Shown: positions 36,131-47,200 of the stretch, piece after piece
Position numbering within the stretch: position 1 is the stretch's first letter
How the letters are laid out: every line of letters starts with the position of its first letter
Assembly (NCBI GenBank): GCA_964392915.1
Contig: CAYMRS010000002.1
Span: 1 to 64,000 of the forward strand
Reading direction: 5' to 3'
DNA length: 64,000 nucleotides
Origin: JAAYUK01 sp964392915
Lineage (GTDB): Bacteria; Nitrospirota; Thermodesulfovibrionia; Thermodesulfovibrionales; Dissulfurispiraceae
Made by a program: the position numbers and the translations under genes
Notes under the pieces: generated by a model
Seen by the model: only the letters and a program-made list of their open reading frames with translations
Database searches by the model: none
What the model was told of the DNA's origin: nothing

Positions 36131-37390
36131 ATGAATCCTGGCAGACACTGCAAACGAGTTGTGGCACTGCTTGCAGGCATTCTGATACTGTTCTTTTCGC
36201 TGCCCTCAGCAGCAGAGCAGTCGCCGGTAACCGATGCCTATTTGCAGCAAATCAATTCGTTGTTCAAACAGAACAATGTTCCGTTGGGATATGCTGCATT
36301 TGATGAATACAACCGTGTCATTTTGAAGGGCGAATATGCCGATGAGCAAGAGGTTGATCGCGCATTCTCTCTTGCACAGACTGTTGTCGGTGTCCGGTGG
36401 GTCTCTCCGGTTACGCCTGAAAACATTCGGGTCAAGGAGTGGGAGCGACGCATCGGCAGTCTGTTTTCCCGGGCTCGGGTCGTTCAGCAGTCCGGTTCTG
36501 CTGAAACCCCTCCCGGCCCTGTCCGGAGTCGGTATGCCGTAGTTGTCGGTGTCGGGCAGTTTATGGAGCAGGGGGTTACGCCGCTGCAATTTGCGGTGCG
36601 TGATGCGGAGAGCTTCTACCGGTTTCTGGCTGAGTCCGGCAAGACGAGCTTCCCTCGTGAGAACATTATTTATCTCACCAATCAGCAGGCGACGAAGGCA
36701 AATATCCAGAACGCCTTCAATCGCATCAAGTCGCTGGCCCGGGAAGACGATCTGGTCGTATTCTATATGAGCAGCCACGGCGCTCCGCCCGACAAGAACG
36801 GCGCGGTGAATCTGGTGACGTACGATACCGAGCTTCGCCCGCGTGAGCGGGTGTGGCAGACGTCTCTCAACGAGCAGATGCTCCGTGACTTTACGGAGGG
36901 CGTGCGGGCAAAACGGCAGGTCATGATTCTCGATACATGCTACAGCAACGGCGCTTATCGTCAGGTGCCAGGATTTCTGCCTCCGGGAGGCAAGTCGCTC
37001 GGTTCTGATGATCGTGAGGGATACGGCATTTCACAGGGGCAGGGCAGGCGCGTTCTCGGATCCAAGGATATTTTTCTTGAGGACGCTCCGCGTGCCAGAC
37101 AGACCGGCAATGCCAAAAATCTGAATATGGATGACGGTTGGGGAAAGGTCATGGTTGGTGCCAGCACCGGCGGTCAGCAGTCATGGGAGTCAGACCAGCT
37201 CCGTCAGAGCATTTTCACGCATTATTTTGTTGATGGTCTTCGTAAAAATAACGGTTCGGTGCAGGGCGCTTTTTATTATGCGCAGCCCAGGGTTTCAGAT
37301 CGTGTCCGCACTGAAAAGGGTGCCGAACAGTCACCGCAGATTATGGCGACCACCAGCAACTGGGATATGAGGATTGCACGGCCCCGGTAA
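36131..37390 (+). CDS. Exported caspase-family (peptidase C14) protein with BON-like domain
   Basis: A 419-residue protein with a signal peptide (VVALLAGILILFFSLPSAAE). A BON-like domain spans about 35-95 (YLQQINSLFKQNNV, the VILKGEYADEQEVDRAF strand-helix, VGVRWVSPVTPEN). The caspase-like domain runs from about 135 to the end: it opens with YAVVVGVGQF, and the catalytic dyad is H216 in FYMSSHGAPPDKNG and C270 in MILDTCYSNGAY. The Cys-side motif DTCYSNG is close to the DxCxSG consensus. Activity is therefore plausible, in the periplasm or at the outer membrane rather than the cytoplasm. Substrate unknown. AGGGAGG precedes the start. Confidence 0.85.
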   Translation: MNPGRHCKRVVALLAGILILFFSLPSAAEQSPVTDAYLQQINSLFKQNNVPLGYAAFDEYNRVILKGEYADEQEVDRAFSLAQTVVGVRWVSPVTPENIRVKEWERRIGSLFSRARVVQQSGSAETPPGPVRSRYAVVVGVGQFMEQGVTPLQFAVRDAESFYRFLAESGKTSFPRENIIYLTNQQATKANIQNAFNRIKSLAREDDLVVFYMSSHGAPPDKNGAVNLVTYDTELRPRERVWQTSLNEQMLRDFTEGVRAKRQVMILDTCYSNGAYRQVPGFLPPGGKSLGSDDREGYGISQGQGRRVLGSKDIFLEDAPRARQTGNAKNLNMDDGWGKVMVGASTGGQQSWESDQLRQSIFTHYFVDGLRKNNGSVQGAFYYAQPRVSDRVRTEKGAEQSPQIMATTSNWDMRIARPR

Positions 37391-37421
37391 TGAAATCAGA
37401 AGAAAAAGGAGGACTTATCGC

Positions 37422-38081
37422 ATGAAACATGGACGCATACTGATTCTCGCAGTCGCTGTACTAATGCTTGGCGCATTTCTGAGCGGTTGTGACATGATGA
37501 AACCGCAGGCTCCGGCTCCTGCCCCGAAACAGGAACAGGCACCTGCTCCCGCTCCTGCACCAACCCCTCAGGCTGCAGTTCCTGCACCGGCACCTGCTCC
37601 GCAGGCAGGGCAGACCCCGCCGCCGGCACAGCTTGGAACCGGAAGTACTGCCCCGATTGCACAGGCGAGCATTCCGACTGAAGCAAAGCTGAACATGCAG
37701 CAGGGCATGAACTACATGAGATCAAAAGACTGGGACAATGCCATCAAGGAGTTTACGGTCGCCATCGAGAAATTTCCCCAGTACGACACTGCTTACTCAA
37801 ACCGCGCGGTTGCATACATGCAGCAGAGGAAATTCAATAAGGCAGCCGACGACCTGAAGAAGGGCGTTGAGATTAACCCGAAGAATGCAACCCTGCATTA
37901 TAACTTTGTTGCACTGTATTCGCTCCAGAATCAGCTCGATCGTGCACTCGACTCACTCGACAAATGTCTTGAGCTCGGGTTTAATAATTATGACGCTCTT
38001 CGCAAGGATCCGGATCTGAACAATGTGCGCAAGCACCCCGAGTTCAGAAAGATCTGTGAGAAGTATAAGGTATTTCTTTAA
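37422..38081 (+). CDS. Proline-rich TPR lipoprotein
   Basis: A 219-residue lipoprotein (lipobox LSGC, Cys at about 23). A Pro/Ala linker with repeated PAPAP units spans about 28-85. At least two to three tetratricopeptide repeats follow (NAIKEFTVAIEKFPQYDTAY, split here; KAADDLKKGVEINPKNATLH; RALDSLDKCLELGFNNY). It is probably anchored to a membrane and acts as a protein-binding scaffold. The start is fixed by AAGGAGG at 37406-37412. It is the last gene before a strong terminator. Confidence 0.8.
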   Translation: MKHGRILILAVAVLMLGAFLSGCDMMKPQAPAPAPKQEQAPAPAPAPTPQAAVPAPAPAPQAGQTPPPAQLGTGSTAPIAQASIPTEAKLNMQQGMNYMRSKDWDNAIKEFTVAIEKFPQYDTAYSNRAVAYMQQRKFNKAADDLKKGVEINPKNATLHYNFVALYSLQNQLDRALDSLDKCLELGFNNYDALRKDPDLNNVRKHPEFRKICEKYKVFL

Positions 38082-38096
38082 AAACCAATGACTTGT

Positions 38097-38134
38097 AAAT
38101 TCCCCTTTCAGCTTTCCGGGAGGGGAATTTTTTT
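38097..38134 (+). terminator. Strong rho-independent terminator
   Basis: A perfect 10-bp stem (AAATTCCCCT / AGGGGAATTT) with a 14-nt loop, running into TTTTTTT. It closes the DUF4384-lipoprotein-caspase-TPR transcript, 15 bp after the last stop. Confidence 0.85.
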
Positions 38135-38149
38135 GTGAAAAAATGCCTG

Positions 38150-38177
38150 TTCAGATGCAAGCTTTTTTCACTATATT
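38150..38177 (+). promoter_or_regulatory. Weak candidate promoter of the giant gene
   Basis: TTCAGA (38150-38155), a 16-bp spacer and TATATT (38172-38177), between the terminator and the giant gene. The -35 box is poor, so this is a tentative assignment. The resulting leader would be about 75 nt. Confidence 0.35.
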
Positions 38178-38259
38178 ACTAAAGAATACCCGCGGCGTGA
38201 AGGAACGCATCCGGAGGTTGTTTCATTTTGATGACAGATCATCTTTCAGGAGGTTATTT

Positions 38260-41200
38260 ATGAAGCGCACGGCACGGCTGCAATATCACATTTCCTGTTC
38301 TGCTTTCTATCTGTTTCTGCTTGCGGTAATGTGCGCAGGGGCGGCAACGCTCTCCTTCGCTGAAGAGCCGTCCCTGATTGCCCCTGAAAGCGTAAACGTC
38401 GGCGAGAGTTTTGTCGTGGAAGCGGCTGACGCATCCGCTGATGTCTCATGGCAGTATCCTTCCGACATTTCCTGTTCTGAGCAGGGTGCAAAGCTTTTCT
38501 GCCGATCTCAGAATGAAACAATAGCAGTATTTACCGCCCGCATTGAGAAACTCGGCTGGAGCCGGAGCGCGACGGTCATTGTGTCGAAAAGCTCGGGCAG
38601 GCGTCCTCCGAAAATCACAAAACCGTCCGATCTTTCCAGTCCGAAGAACCAGAAAATAGCCGAACTGATGAGTCGTTTGAAAGATCCTTCCGTAGGGCTG
38701 AAGGGCATCGATTTTTTCCGCGCAATGGGAGAAGAGGGAATCACGGTAAAGGATCTTGTCGAATACAAAGCTGCGCTGATAGATCAAGAACGGGCGCGGC
38801 TGGTCCGCGATGAGGGGCTCAGCGGTGTTGAGGCGATTGCAAAGAGTGAGGCGTTCTGGAAAAGGGAATACGCACCGCATGAACAAGATCTTATGCAGGC
38901 GCGACAGGAGCAGGTCAAGGCTGCCTGGGATGCCGCTCTGGTCAAGTATGTGGAATTGCATCCGGATACGCCCTATATCGGTGCAAAGATGGATGTTGGC
39001 GGGTGGGCTTCCGAGAAAAAGGGTGATATGAGGTTTGAAGGTGATATCGACTTTAGCCTGATCATGACTGACGTTGAAGACGCCAAACAACTGCGACAGC
39101 TTTTTGCAGATGAAATCAAGAAAATCTTTAACCTTAGCATGGAAGGAATCGATGCTCTCGGCACTGCACATCGCGCAGCCACGTCCGATGTCTATATCGG
39201 AGATTTCGGCGCCAAATGGGCGGAGATCGATGCGATACGCCGGGGCAAGATGTACAAGCTGAAAGTAGTCAATGGGAAGATCGTGCAGGAACTGATGAGC
39301 ATGGATGAGAAGGTCGTCATGCTTGCGGTTCTTGAAAACAATGAACAGCGAAAGAAGACCGGCGTTGATGTGCTTGATCAGATTCTGCAGGAAGGCGAAC
39401 CCCGCCCAAGGCTCAATATGGAGCCCGGAATAAGCCTTGAGTTTCTCCGGCATATAACGACGGATGCCATCAAGAGCAAACTCTCAGTGCTGGAGAATAT
39501 CATAAAGGTCTCCAAGTATGTTAACCGCAGCGCCACCGACCACGGTGCGTTTCTTGCAGAAGCGAAGGGATTTCAGACTACCCCGTTTGATGCCGATCTG
39601 GTGAAATTCGTCAAGTATGTTACCGATTTAAAGCAGAACTCCTCGCTCAGCAAAGAGTCGCGCATTGCGCATATCATGGCTGCTGCAAACGATTTTTTCG
39701 GCAAGGGCTGGGCCGATAATCCGGAGACGTCGCTCAAGCGTTTCGGCGAAAGGAGCACAAAACTCATTACCCATAATATTGAAGAAGGTATCAGGGCACG
39801 CGAAGAGGGCATCAAAAAGAAGAGCACTCTTGCGGAGCAGGATCAGGAGAGCAAAAAGCTGCTCGACGATCTCGAGACCGAGTATAAGGTTTTTCAGGAA
39901 AAAGGCGTTGAGTTCCCGAAGTATGCCCATCAGAAAATGATCGAGCTGGCGAAATACTTCACTGCGAAAGCTTACGGCATACCGGCGGAGGAGCAAAAGC
40001 GGCTGAAGGAACTCCTTGAGAAGTCAGCCGACAATCCGCATATGATGCGCCTGAGCATGGCGCTGGTCTGGAGCCGGATCACGAAAGTGTACACAGTCGC
40101 TGACCAACAGATCGATGCACTGAACAATTTTCTGGATGTGCTCGACAACAATACGATCCAGAAGCTGCGGGATATCGAAGATCTTAACCTGAGTTTCCGC
40201 GGTAAGAAACTCTTTGCCGAAAAGACCATCAATATCAAGGCAATCAATGATCGTCTCAACGGCTCCATTCTCGGCAAGATTGGGAACAGTGCTCCGTTCA
40301 AGGCGTTCAATCTGTATCAGGAGGGCGACGCATACTGGCATGCCATCAGCAGCGGGAGGGACTGGAGCGAATCCTTTGCGAATCTCGGCAATGAGCTGAT
40401 CATGCGCCGGGTTCCGGGAGCAGGTCTTGCACATGCTACAGTTATGGCTGATGATGTTCGCGGCTATCTTCGGGTCGGCGTCGAGGTCATCTACCTGATT
40501 TTCCCTGTTGCTGCAGTTCCCGAAGGACTGTACGGCATGTCGCTCAGTGCCGCTGAGTGGAGTGTTGGAAAGTATCAGAAGTGGCAGTACGCAGAGATGG
40601 TGGAGGCTATTTATGATGGAGCGAAGTTCGAAAAAGTCGCAGTCGGCAAGGGCTGGAAAATGGTTTCGCTTGAGTACGACTGCCCGACGCGGGGCAAACA
40701 GTCATATACGCGGGATACGCTGAATAAACTACCCGATGAATGTCCGTCTGTCTCATCGCTCATCTATCCCCAGATCAAGCAGCATCCGGTGCTGGTTCAA
40801 TATGAAGAGACTCTCGGGAATTCGGCGGTTTCCAACGGACCCTATACATCAATGGGATGGCCTTATAAATATGCGGGACTGAATCAGTATGGCGAGTCAA
40901 TACACAAGCAGTACCTCGCCAAGGTGGACAAGGCAACACAGGAGTATTTTGCTGGAGTCATTGAGGAGCTGGAGCGCCGGCATGCCTATGCTATTGGAAC
41001 AGGGTATGCCGATGTATCGCGTATCGAGCGTGAGTTGGAGTGTCTCAAGCCGCTTGCAAAACCGACCAATAATCCCGCAGCAGACCAGAAGGTTTTTGAT
41101 GCAATCAAGGCGGATTATACCTTGATCGTCAATGTCAACAAATCGATTGAAGAGTGGAAAAAGACCTTCGGGACGGATTTTATGAATCCGTTCAAGCCCT

Positions 41201-44200
41201 ACTGCACACTTCTATCGCTGAAGGAGACTGCCGCCAAGGCAAAGGACTTCAGGCAGCGCTCCGATCAATTCCTTGGCCGCGTGAAAAAAGATGTCCAGCA
41301 GATTATGGGGCAGGATCCTGTTCCGGACGAATTGATGAATCCCTTGGTAAAAGCGGTGCTGGCTCTAGCATGGTATGACCAGAAGAGCGAGGAATACCGT
41401 CGTTGGTATGAAGAATATCAGCAGCGGCTGAACGCTGTACGCGCAATAGGAAACCTCGTCAAAATAGATCTCAAAGCTCCGGCAAAGGTCTGTGAAAAAC
41501 GCAAAATAACCATTTCCGCTGACTATGACCGCGATTGTTCAAAATGTCTTTTTGAATGGAGTTTCGGGCCGGGTGCTGGAGAAAATTTTGAGTCGTCAAG
41601 CATCAAGAACGCCGTGTTCACGCCGCAGTCTGCCGGCAAGAGAGAGATTTTTCTGAAGGTGAAGCTCGCGAAGGAGGCGGTGAAAGAATCCGTCAAGCGG
41701 CTCGAAATTGATGTTCTGCCGCAGAAGGAGTGTCCGGCTGCACAAGTGTCACTTGCCGCGCCGATGCTCGAAATAGGAGAAAACGAAAACCTGACGATAA
41801 AAGCTGAAACAAAGGCTCTCGGGGCGGATCAGCAGCCGTTTGAGCGGTATTTCTGGTTCGAGAACGGCCGCGAAGGAAACCCCCAGGCCTCGGCGGAGCC
41901 GCAGTATGCGTTCTCCGGGAAAGGGAAGAAGGGGCAGGAAGTCGAAGTCGCCGTGGCTGCCCGCACCCGCTCCGGCGAAGTGGCGCGCGACGCGGTCAAA
42001 ATCAAGGTTAAGGAAGCGATAACCGGCGAGCTGCGGGTAAAAATCGTAGCCGATAAAACAGTTCTTGCTCCTGATGAAACGGCAGTGTTGAATGCGACGG
42101 CACTCAAGAAAGAGGGCAGAAGCGCACTTAAGTATCAATGGTCGTCGCAGGGGACCGTGCTGAGCGATGCAGTCCAGTACCGATTTGCCGTTGCATCACT
42201 GGCGAGGAATGACGCTGCTGTGCAGATTCCCGTGACGCTTTATGTACAGGAACTTCTCGGTGGAATACTGGTGAGCGAGGGTAGGGATGACATTACGCTT
42301 ACCGTCAAACCGTCCGATGCCTTGTCGGTCCGTTTCCAGGAGTACAGCACATCGGTCGCCGACAATCAGAACATCTCGATATGCCTTGCCAGTCCGCTGC
42401 GGAAGTCCGGTGATCAGGAGGGTCAATATCGCTATGCGTGGTATGAATGGCGGGGTTCATACTGGAGCGGCAATCAGGTTGGGAGCAGCGAATGCCTCTC
42501 ATATTCGGCCCGCGGCCTCTCGGGGCAGACGGTCCGGTTCAAGGTTGTTGTGACCGATGCCTTCGGCACTAGCGCTGAAGCCGAGACGTCACCGATCAAG
42601 ATTGGCGATGCTCTTGAGCCGCTTTCCGTCGCGGTGTCTCCCTCAAATGTCACGATTAAAGAAGATGCGTTTGTTGACATTGCCGCAACAGTGAGCTCGT
42701 ATCCTGACAGCGGGCGTCTTATGTTTTCGTGGGATGGCGGTCCATCAGGCGATGTGAGAAGCGTCAGGGTTAGCGGAAAAGATACTACCTATGCGCCGCC
42801 GGTTACCGTGACAGTTACGGTAACCGTTCGCGATCAGAAGGGCAGGACCGGAGAGGCAACGGCATATGTCCGCGTCGAAAAAACGGCGAAACCCCAGAAA
42901 GAGGATCCGACAACAGAGCCCGACACAACGCCGACGGCAAAGCCTGGTGATGTTACCTTGAAGGGGGCTCCATCCAGAGATGGTAAAAGCCAGCCGATAG
43001 TATGCTCCTATGAATACTCTGAATGGGGTGAGTGCAGCAGGGCTACAATGAAACAGACGAGGACGGTCAAGGCGCTGAAACCAGCCGACTGCGTTGAGAA
43101 ACAAAAACCTGTCCTTGAGCAGGGATGCACGCCTCCGCCGAGTGAGGAAGATAAAAAGAATCAATATTACAACTGCCTCTGCCGTTGTTATAGCGGTTGG
43201 GCGGGGCATATCGGCGTCTGGTACGACCCTGCAGGCAAGTCTGTTCCCGAGTGCAAGAGTTCAGGTCCCTGTTTTGGCGGCGCAGGAGCTTTTGGTTGTA
43301 CGAGAAGGCATTATTTCGGCGGACCGAACGACTGCGCTAAAGGGTGCTGGGAGGGAGCATTCGGCAAGGGTACATATGATGCGAAGAAAGCGGATGACCT
43401 CAGAAAAAATGAAAACAAGAAATACAAACAGCCGTTGAAGGTAAAGGTGAAGCCTTCCAAGAATCCCGCTGATTTCGGCGATATCATCACTCTTCAGGCT
43501 GAAGCGAGCGAAGGAACAGGAGGATACTCCTACCAATGGGGCGGCTGCGCGCAGGATCCGAAAGATGCGCAGGCAAAGGTTGTAAACACGAGGGACTGCA
43601 AATCCTGTGCAGCCAGTGTTACCGTGACCGATCAGGATGGCGAGAGCGCTTCCGATTCGGTGATCATTCAGTGCAATACGGTTAAAGTGAAACTCACGAA
43701 GGAAAGTCCAAAGGAGAGTACTGTTCCGGTCGGTGGGAAAGCAACATTCTACGCAGAGGTTTTTTCCGGTGACAAGCCGTTTACGGGCCCGACGCTTTAT
43801 TACATATGGGAACGGAATCCTGATGCAATTTTCGGCGATCCGAAAAATCCGAAATACGAAACTTCAGGTGGATCGCAGGTCAGAAATACGGCGATCTTCA
43901 GAAAGGCCGGCACTACTCCTGTATGGGTGACCGTACTGAGAGAAATGGACGGGCGCAAAGTGACTATCGGCGAATCTGAGCAGATTCCGATCACGGTGGG
44001 TAATCCGGAATTGTCGATATCAGTTATCCCTCAGAAGCCGAACATCGGTCAGGAGGTGAAGCTACAGGTCACGACAAAGCCGCCCATCGGTGAAGATATT
44101 ATTGGCTTCTGGTGGGAGATACCGGGATATTGGACCGGCACCGGAGACAAGGCTTCTTTCAAGCCTAAGGATGCCAAGCCGGTTAAGGTTACGGTTCATG

Positions 44201-47200
44201 CAAAGACCAAAGACGGCGGCGATGAAGTCGGCACCAAGGAGGTGACCATTACCGCGGAGGCATATGCGGTGAGCATCAGCGAGCCGAGATACCTCGAATC
44301 GCCGCCGCAGATATGGAAGTGCGATACTCAGCTCGGCCGGGCGGACCAGTGCGGCATGGTCACGCTCAAGCCGAATGAATTTGCAGTATTCCGCGATATT
44401 TTCATGAAATCGAGCATAACCCCTCAGGTCGAATCTCCCCGCTACCGTTGGTCGGTTAATCCTGCCGGGAGTTGCGGTCTGCCGGGCAGCGGCAGCGAAT
44501 TGCGGCTGAATTGCAGCAGCACCGGCACTTATTCAGTAAAACTGGAAGTCACTAATGCTGAAGGTGCAAAACTGGGTGAAGCGACGCAATCAGTAACGAT
44601 TTCAGTTTCCCGTGATACTCTCGAGGGATCGAAATTCGCAAAGCAGTCATCAGACAAACTGCAGCAGGCAAAGCAGCTAGTTGCGCAAGGCAAGCTCGAT
44701 GAGGGCATTGGTCTTGCCGCTGATGCACATAAGATCTATCCGAAAAATACCGAAGCCGATTCGCTTGCAAAAAAGTGGACCGAGGACAAGAAATCTATTG
44801 CCGGATATTTGAGTGAGATGGACAAGCTCATGACTTCCCTTAAGTTCCCTGAGGCCAGAAGAGAGCTGGAGCGGGCAAAGGCGATGCATGCGCGCTACCA
44901 GCCGGTTGTCGATGCAGAAAGCAATCTGAAGAAGAAGGAAGACGAATATAAGAAGAAACAGCAGGATATTGCTAAAGTCAAGCAGGATGCCGCGCAACTT
45001 TTTACTGCCGGAGATAGGTTTCTGCAGGCCTATAACTTCGAAGGGGCGACGGAACAGTTCCAGAAAGGACTTGCTCTACTGCAGGGCAAAGGCATCACCG
45101 ACGATCCGAATATTCCAAAGTACACAAAGCTTCGGGAAGATGCTCTTGCGAAAATAAAGCGGATCAGGGAGCTGCTGGCTGCTGTCGCTCCGGTGGCGAA
45201 CAGTCAGGGAGTCGTTGCGGATGACAAGGTGCAACAGGCACTTCGCAGCGTCAATGAGGCGCTCGCGCTGCAACCTCAAAACGGAGAAGCGCTTGATTTC
45301 AAAAAGAAGCTTGAAGCGAAAGCTGATGCCGCAAAAAAGAGCGCTGAAGCCATAAAGGCGGCAGATGCCCTTACGGCGCAGGGAAAAGCGCTCTGGGGTG
45401 CACAGAAGTACGAGGACGCTTTGAAGAAATACAGCGATGCTGCTGCCCTTTATAAGCAGGCTATTGCGATTCAGCCGAATCCTGATGCCCAGCAGAAGCT
45501 GGCAGAACTCGATAAGGCTTTAAACGATTACCATGCAGGAGGGAAGCTGGTATCCGCAGGCATGGAACTGGAAAAGCAGAAGAAATACCCAGAAGCAATC
45601 GTAAAGTATCGTGAAAGCCTCCGAATACTTCCGGATGCAAAGCTTTCGCAGCATATTGCCAAACTGGAGGCCGACATTAAGCAGCAACAGAGTGCGCAGG
45701 CCAATACCGTTCAGGCAAAGAATCTGCGTGATGAAGGTGCGGTTTTGCAGAATCAGAAACAGTATGCGGCAGCGTTAGCGAAATACCGTGAAAGCCTGAA
45801 GTTCCTTCCCGACCCTGCGCTGGAACAGCATATCGCCAAGCTCGAGGCAGAGATGAAGAATCAGCAGGCAGTGCAGGCCAATACCTTTCAGGCAAAGACT
45901 CTGCGTGATGAAGGTGCTGCCCTGCAGAATCAGGGCAAGCTGGCGGAGGCGATAGCGAAGTATCGGCAGAGTCTGAACCTGTTGCCTGATCCGGCACTTG
46001 AGCAGCATATCGCCAAAATTGAGACTGAGATCAGGCAGCAGCAGGCAGTCCAGGCCAATAGTGCCCAAGCGAAAAAGCTGCGTGACGAGGGGGCGCAGTT
46101 GCAGAACCAGAAACAGTATGCAGCGGCGGTTGCCAAATATCGCGAGAGTCTGAACCTGTTGCCTGATCCGGCGCTGGAGCAGCACATCGCCAAGCTTGAG
46201 GCGGAGGTGGTCAGGAAACAGCAGACAAAGCCACCGGTTGCGCCATCAGGAGGTATCGAGGGAACTTGGGAGGTTAGTTTCAACAACTATAGAGGAAAGA
46301 TGGAGTTGCAACAGAGTGGCAGTGGATGGAGCGGCAGAATATGGCTGGATGCACATCGCACATGGGAACAACTAACGAACATACTGTTTGATCCCGGCAC
46401 GGGACGGCTGGAATTCACTAGGCCTATTGCAGGCGCAACCCAGCGCTATTCAGGCACCCTGTCTGCTGAAAGGCTGGATGGGACGTTTAGCCAGGAAAAT
46501 TATTCGGGAAAATTTTCGTGGTGGGCAAAGAGAACTCTGTCGGGACTAGACAGACCGGCTGCAAGCGATTCAGCGATAGGGACATCTGCCATATCGTCTT
46601 CGTATTATCATGTCGATTTAACGCCTTATGGAGGAAAAAAAGGTTCTCCGAGAAAGGTCAAAAACATCGAGGTAGATGACGGTTCATGGATAAGGCTAAA
46701 GGCCACTCATGAAAAGAAACTGAATTTGGATATATCTCTGCCAACGCCTGTATCGGCTAACTCTATAGCCATAATTTCAAATCTCGACAATGCACATTAT
46801 GTAAAGGATGATGTAACAACGACTACCTTAACTGTTTACACAAAATCAGGTAACCATACATTTGAAATTAAAGCAGGAGTTCATTCATCAGAGTGGAACA
46901 GGGGCGAAACAGGAGGGGCAGATCACCGTTTTCCAAAGGAAAACCATCTCGGCGATAAAAGATGGCTCGCTGTTTTTCCGCTTCCGCAGGGAAGTATTGT
47001 TACAGGAATGAGATTTGATCATAGAGATACCGATAAAAAATACTACCATATGGGCGCGGCTCCCGGATTCTGTCTGAGGGGAATAACTCTCATTAGAAGC
47101 GGGGCCGTCGGTGTCTCGGCAGATATAGGGAATGTCAGCCCTGCGGAGACAAAAAAAGGCGCTGTCATCTTCAACAACGGGAATGTCGGCGGTGTTTACA

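Noticed and set aside
45538..46245. CRISPR-like repeat array
   Set aside because: The 177-bp period is coding, in frame, and encodes TPR units; there are no short direct repeats with unique spacers anywhere in the window.
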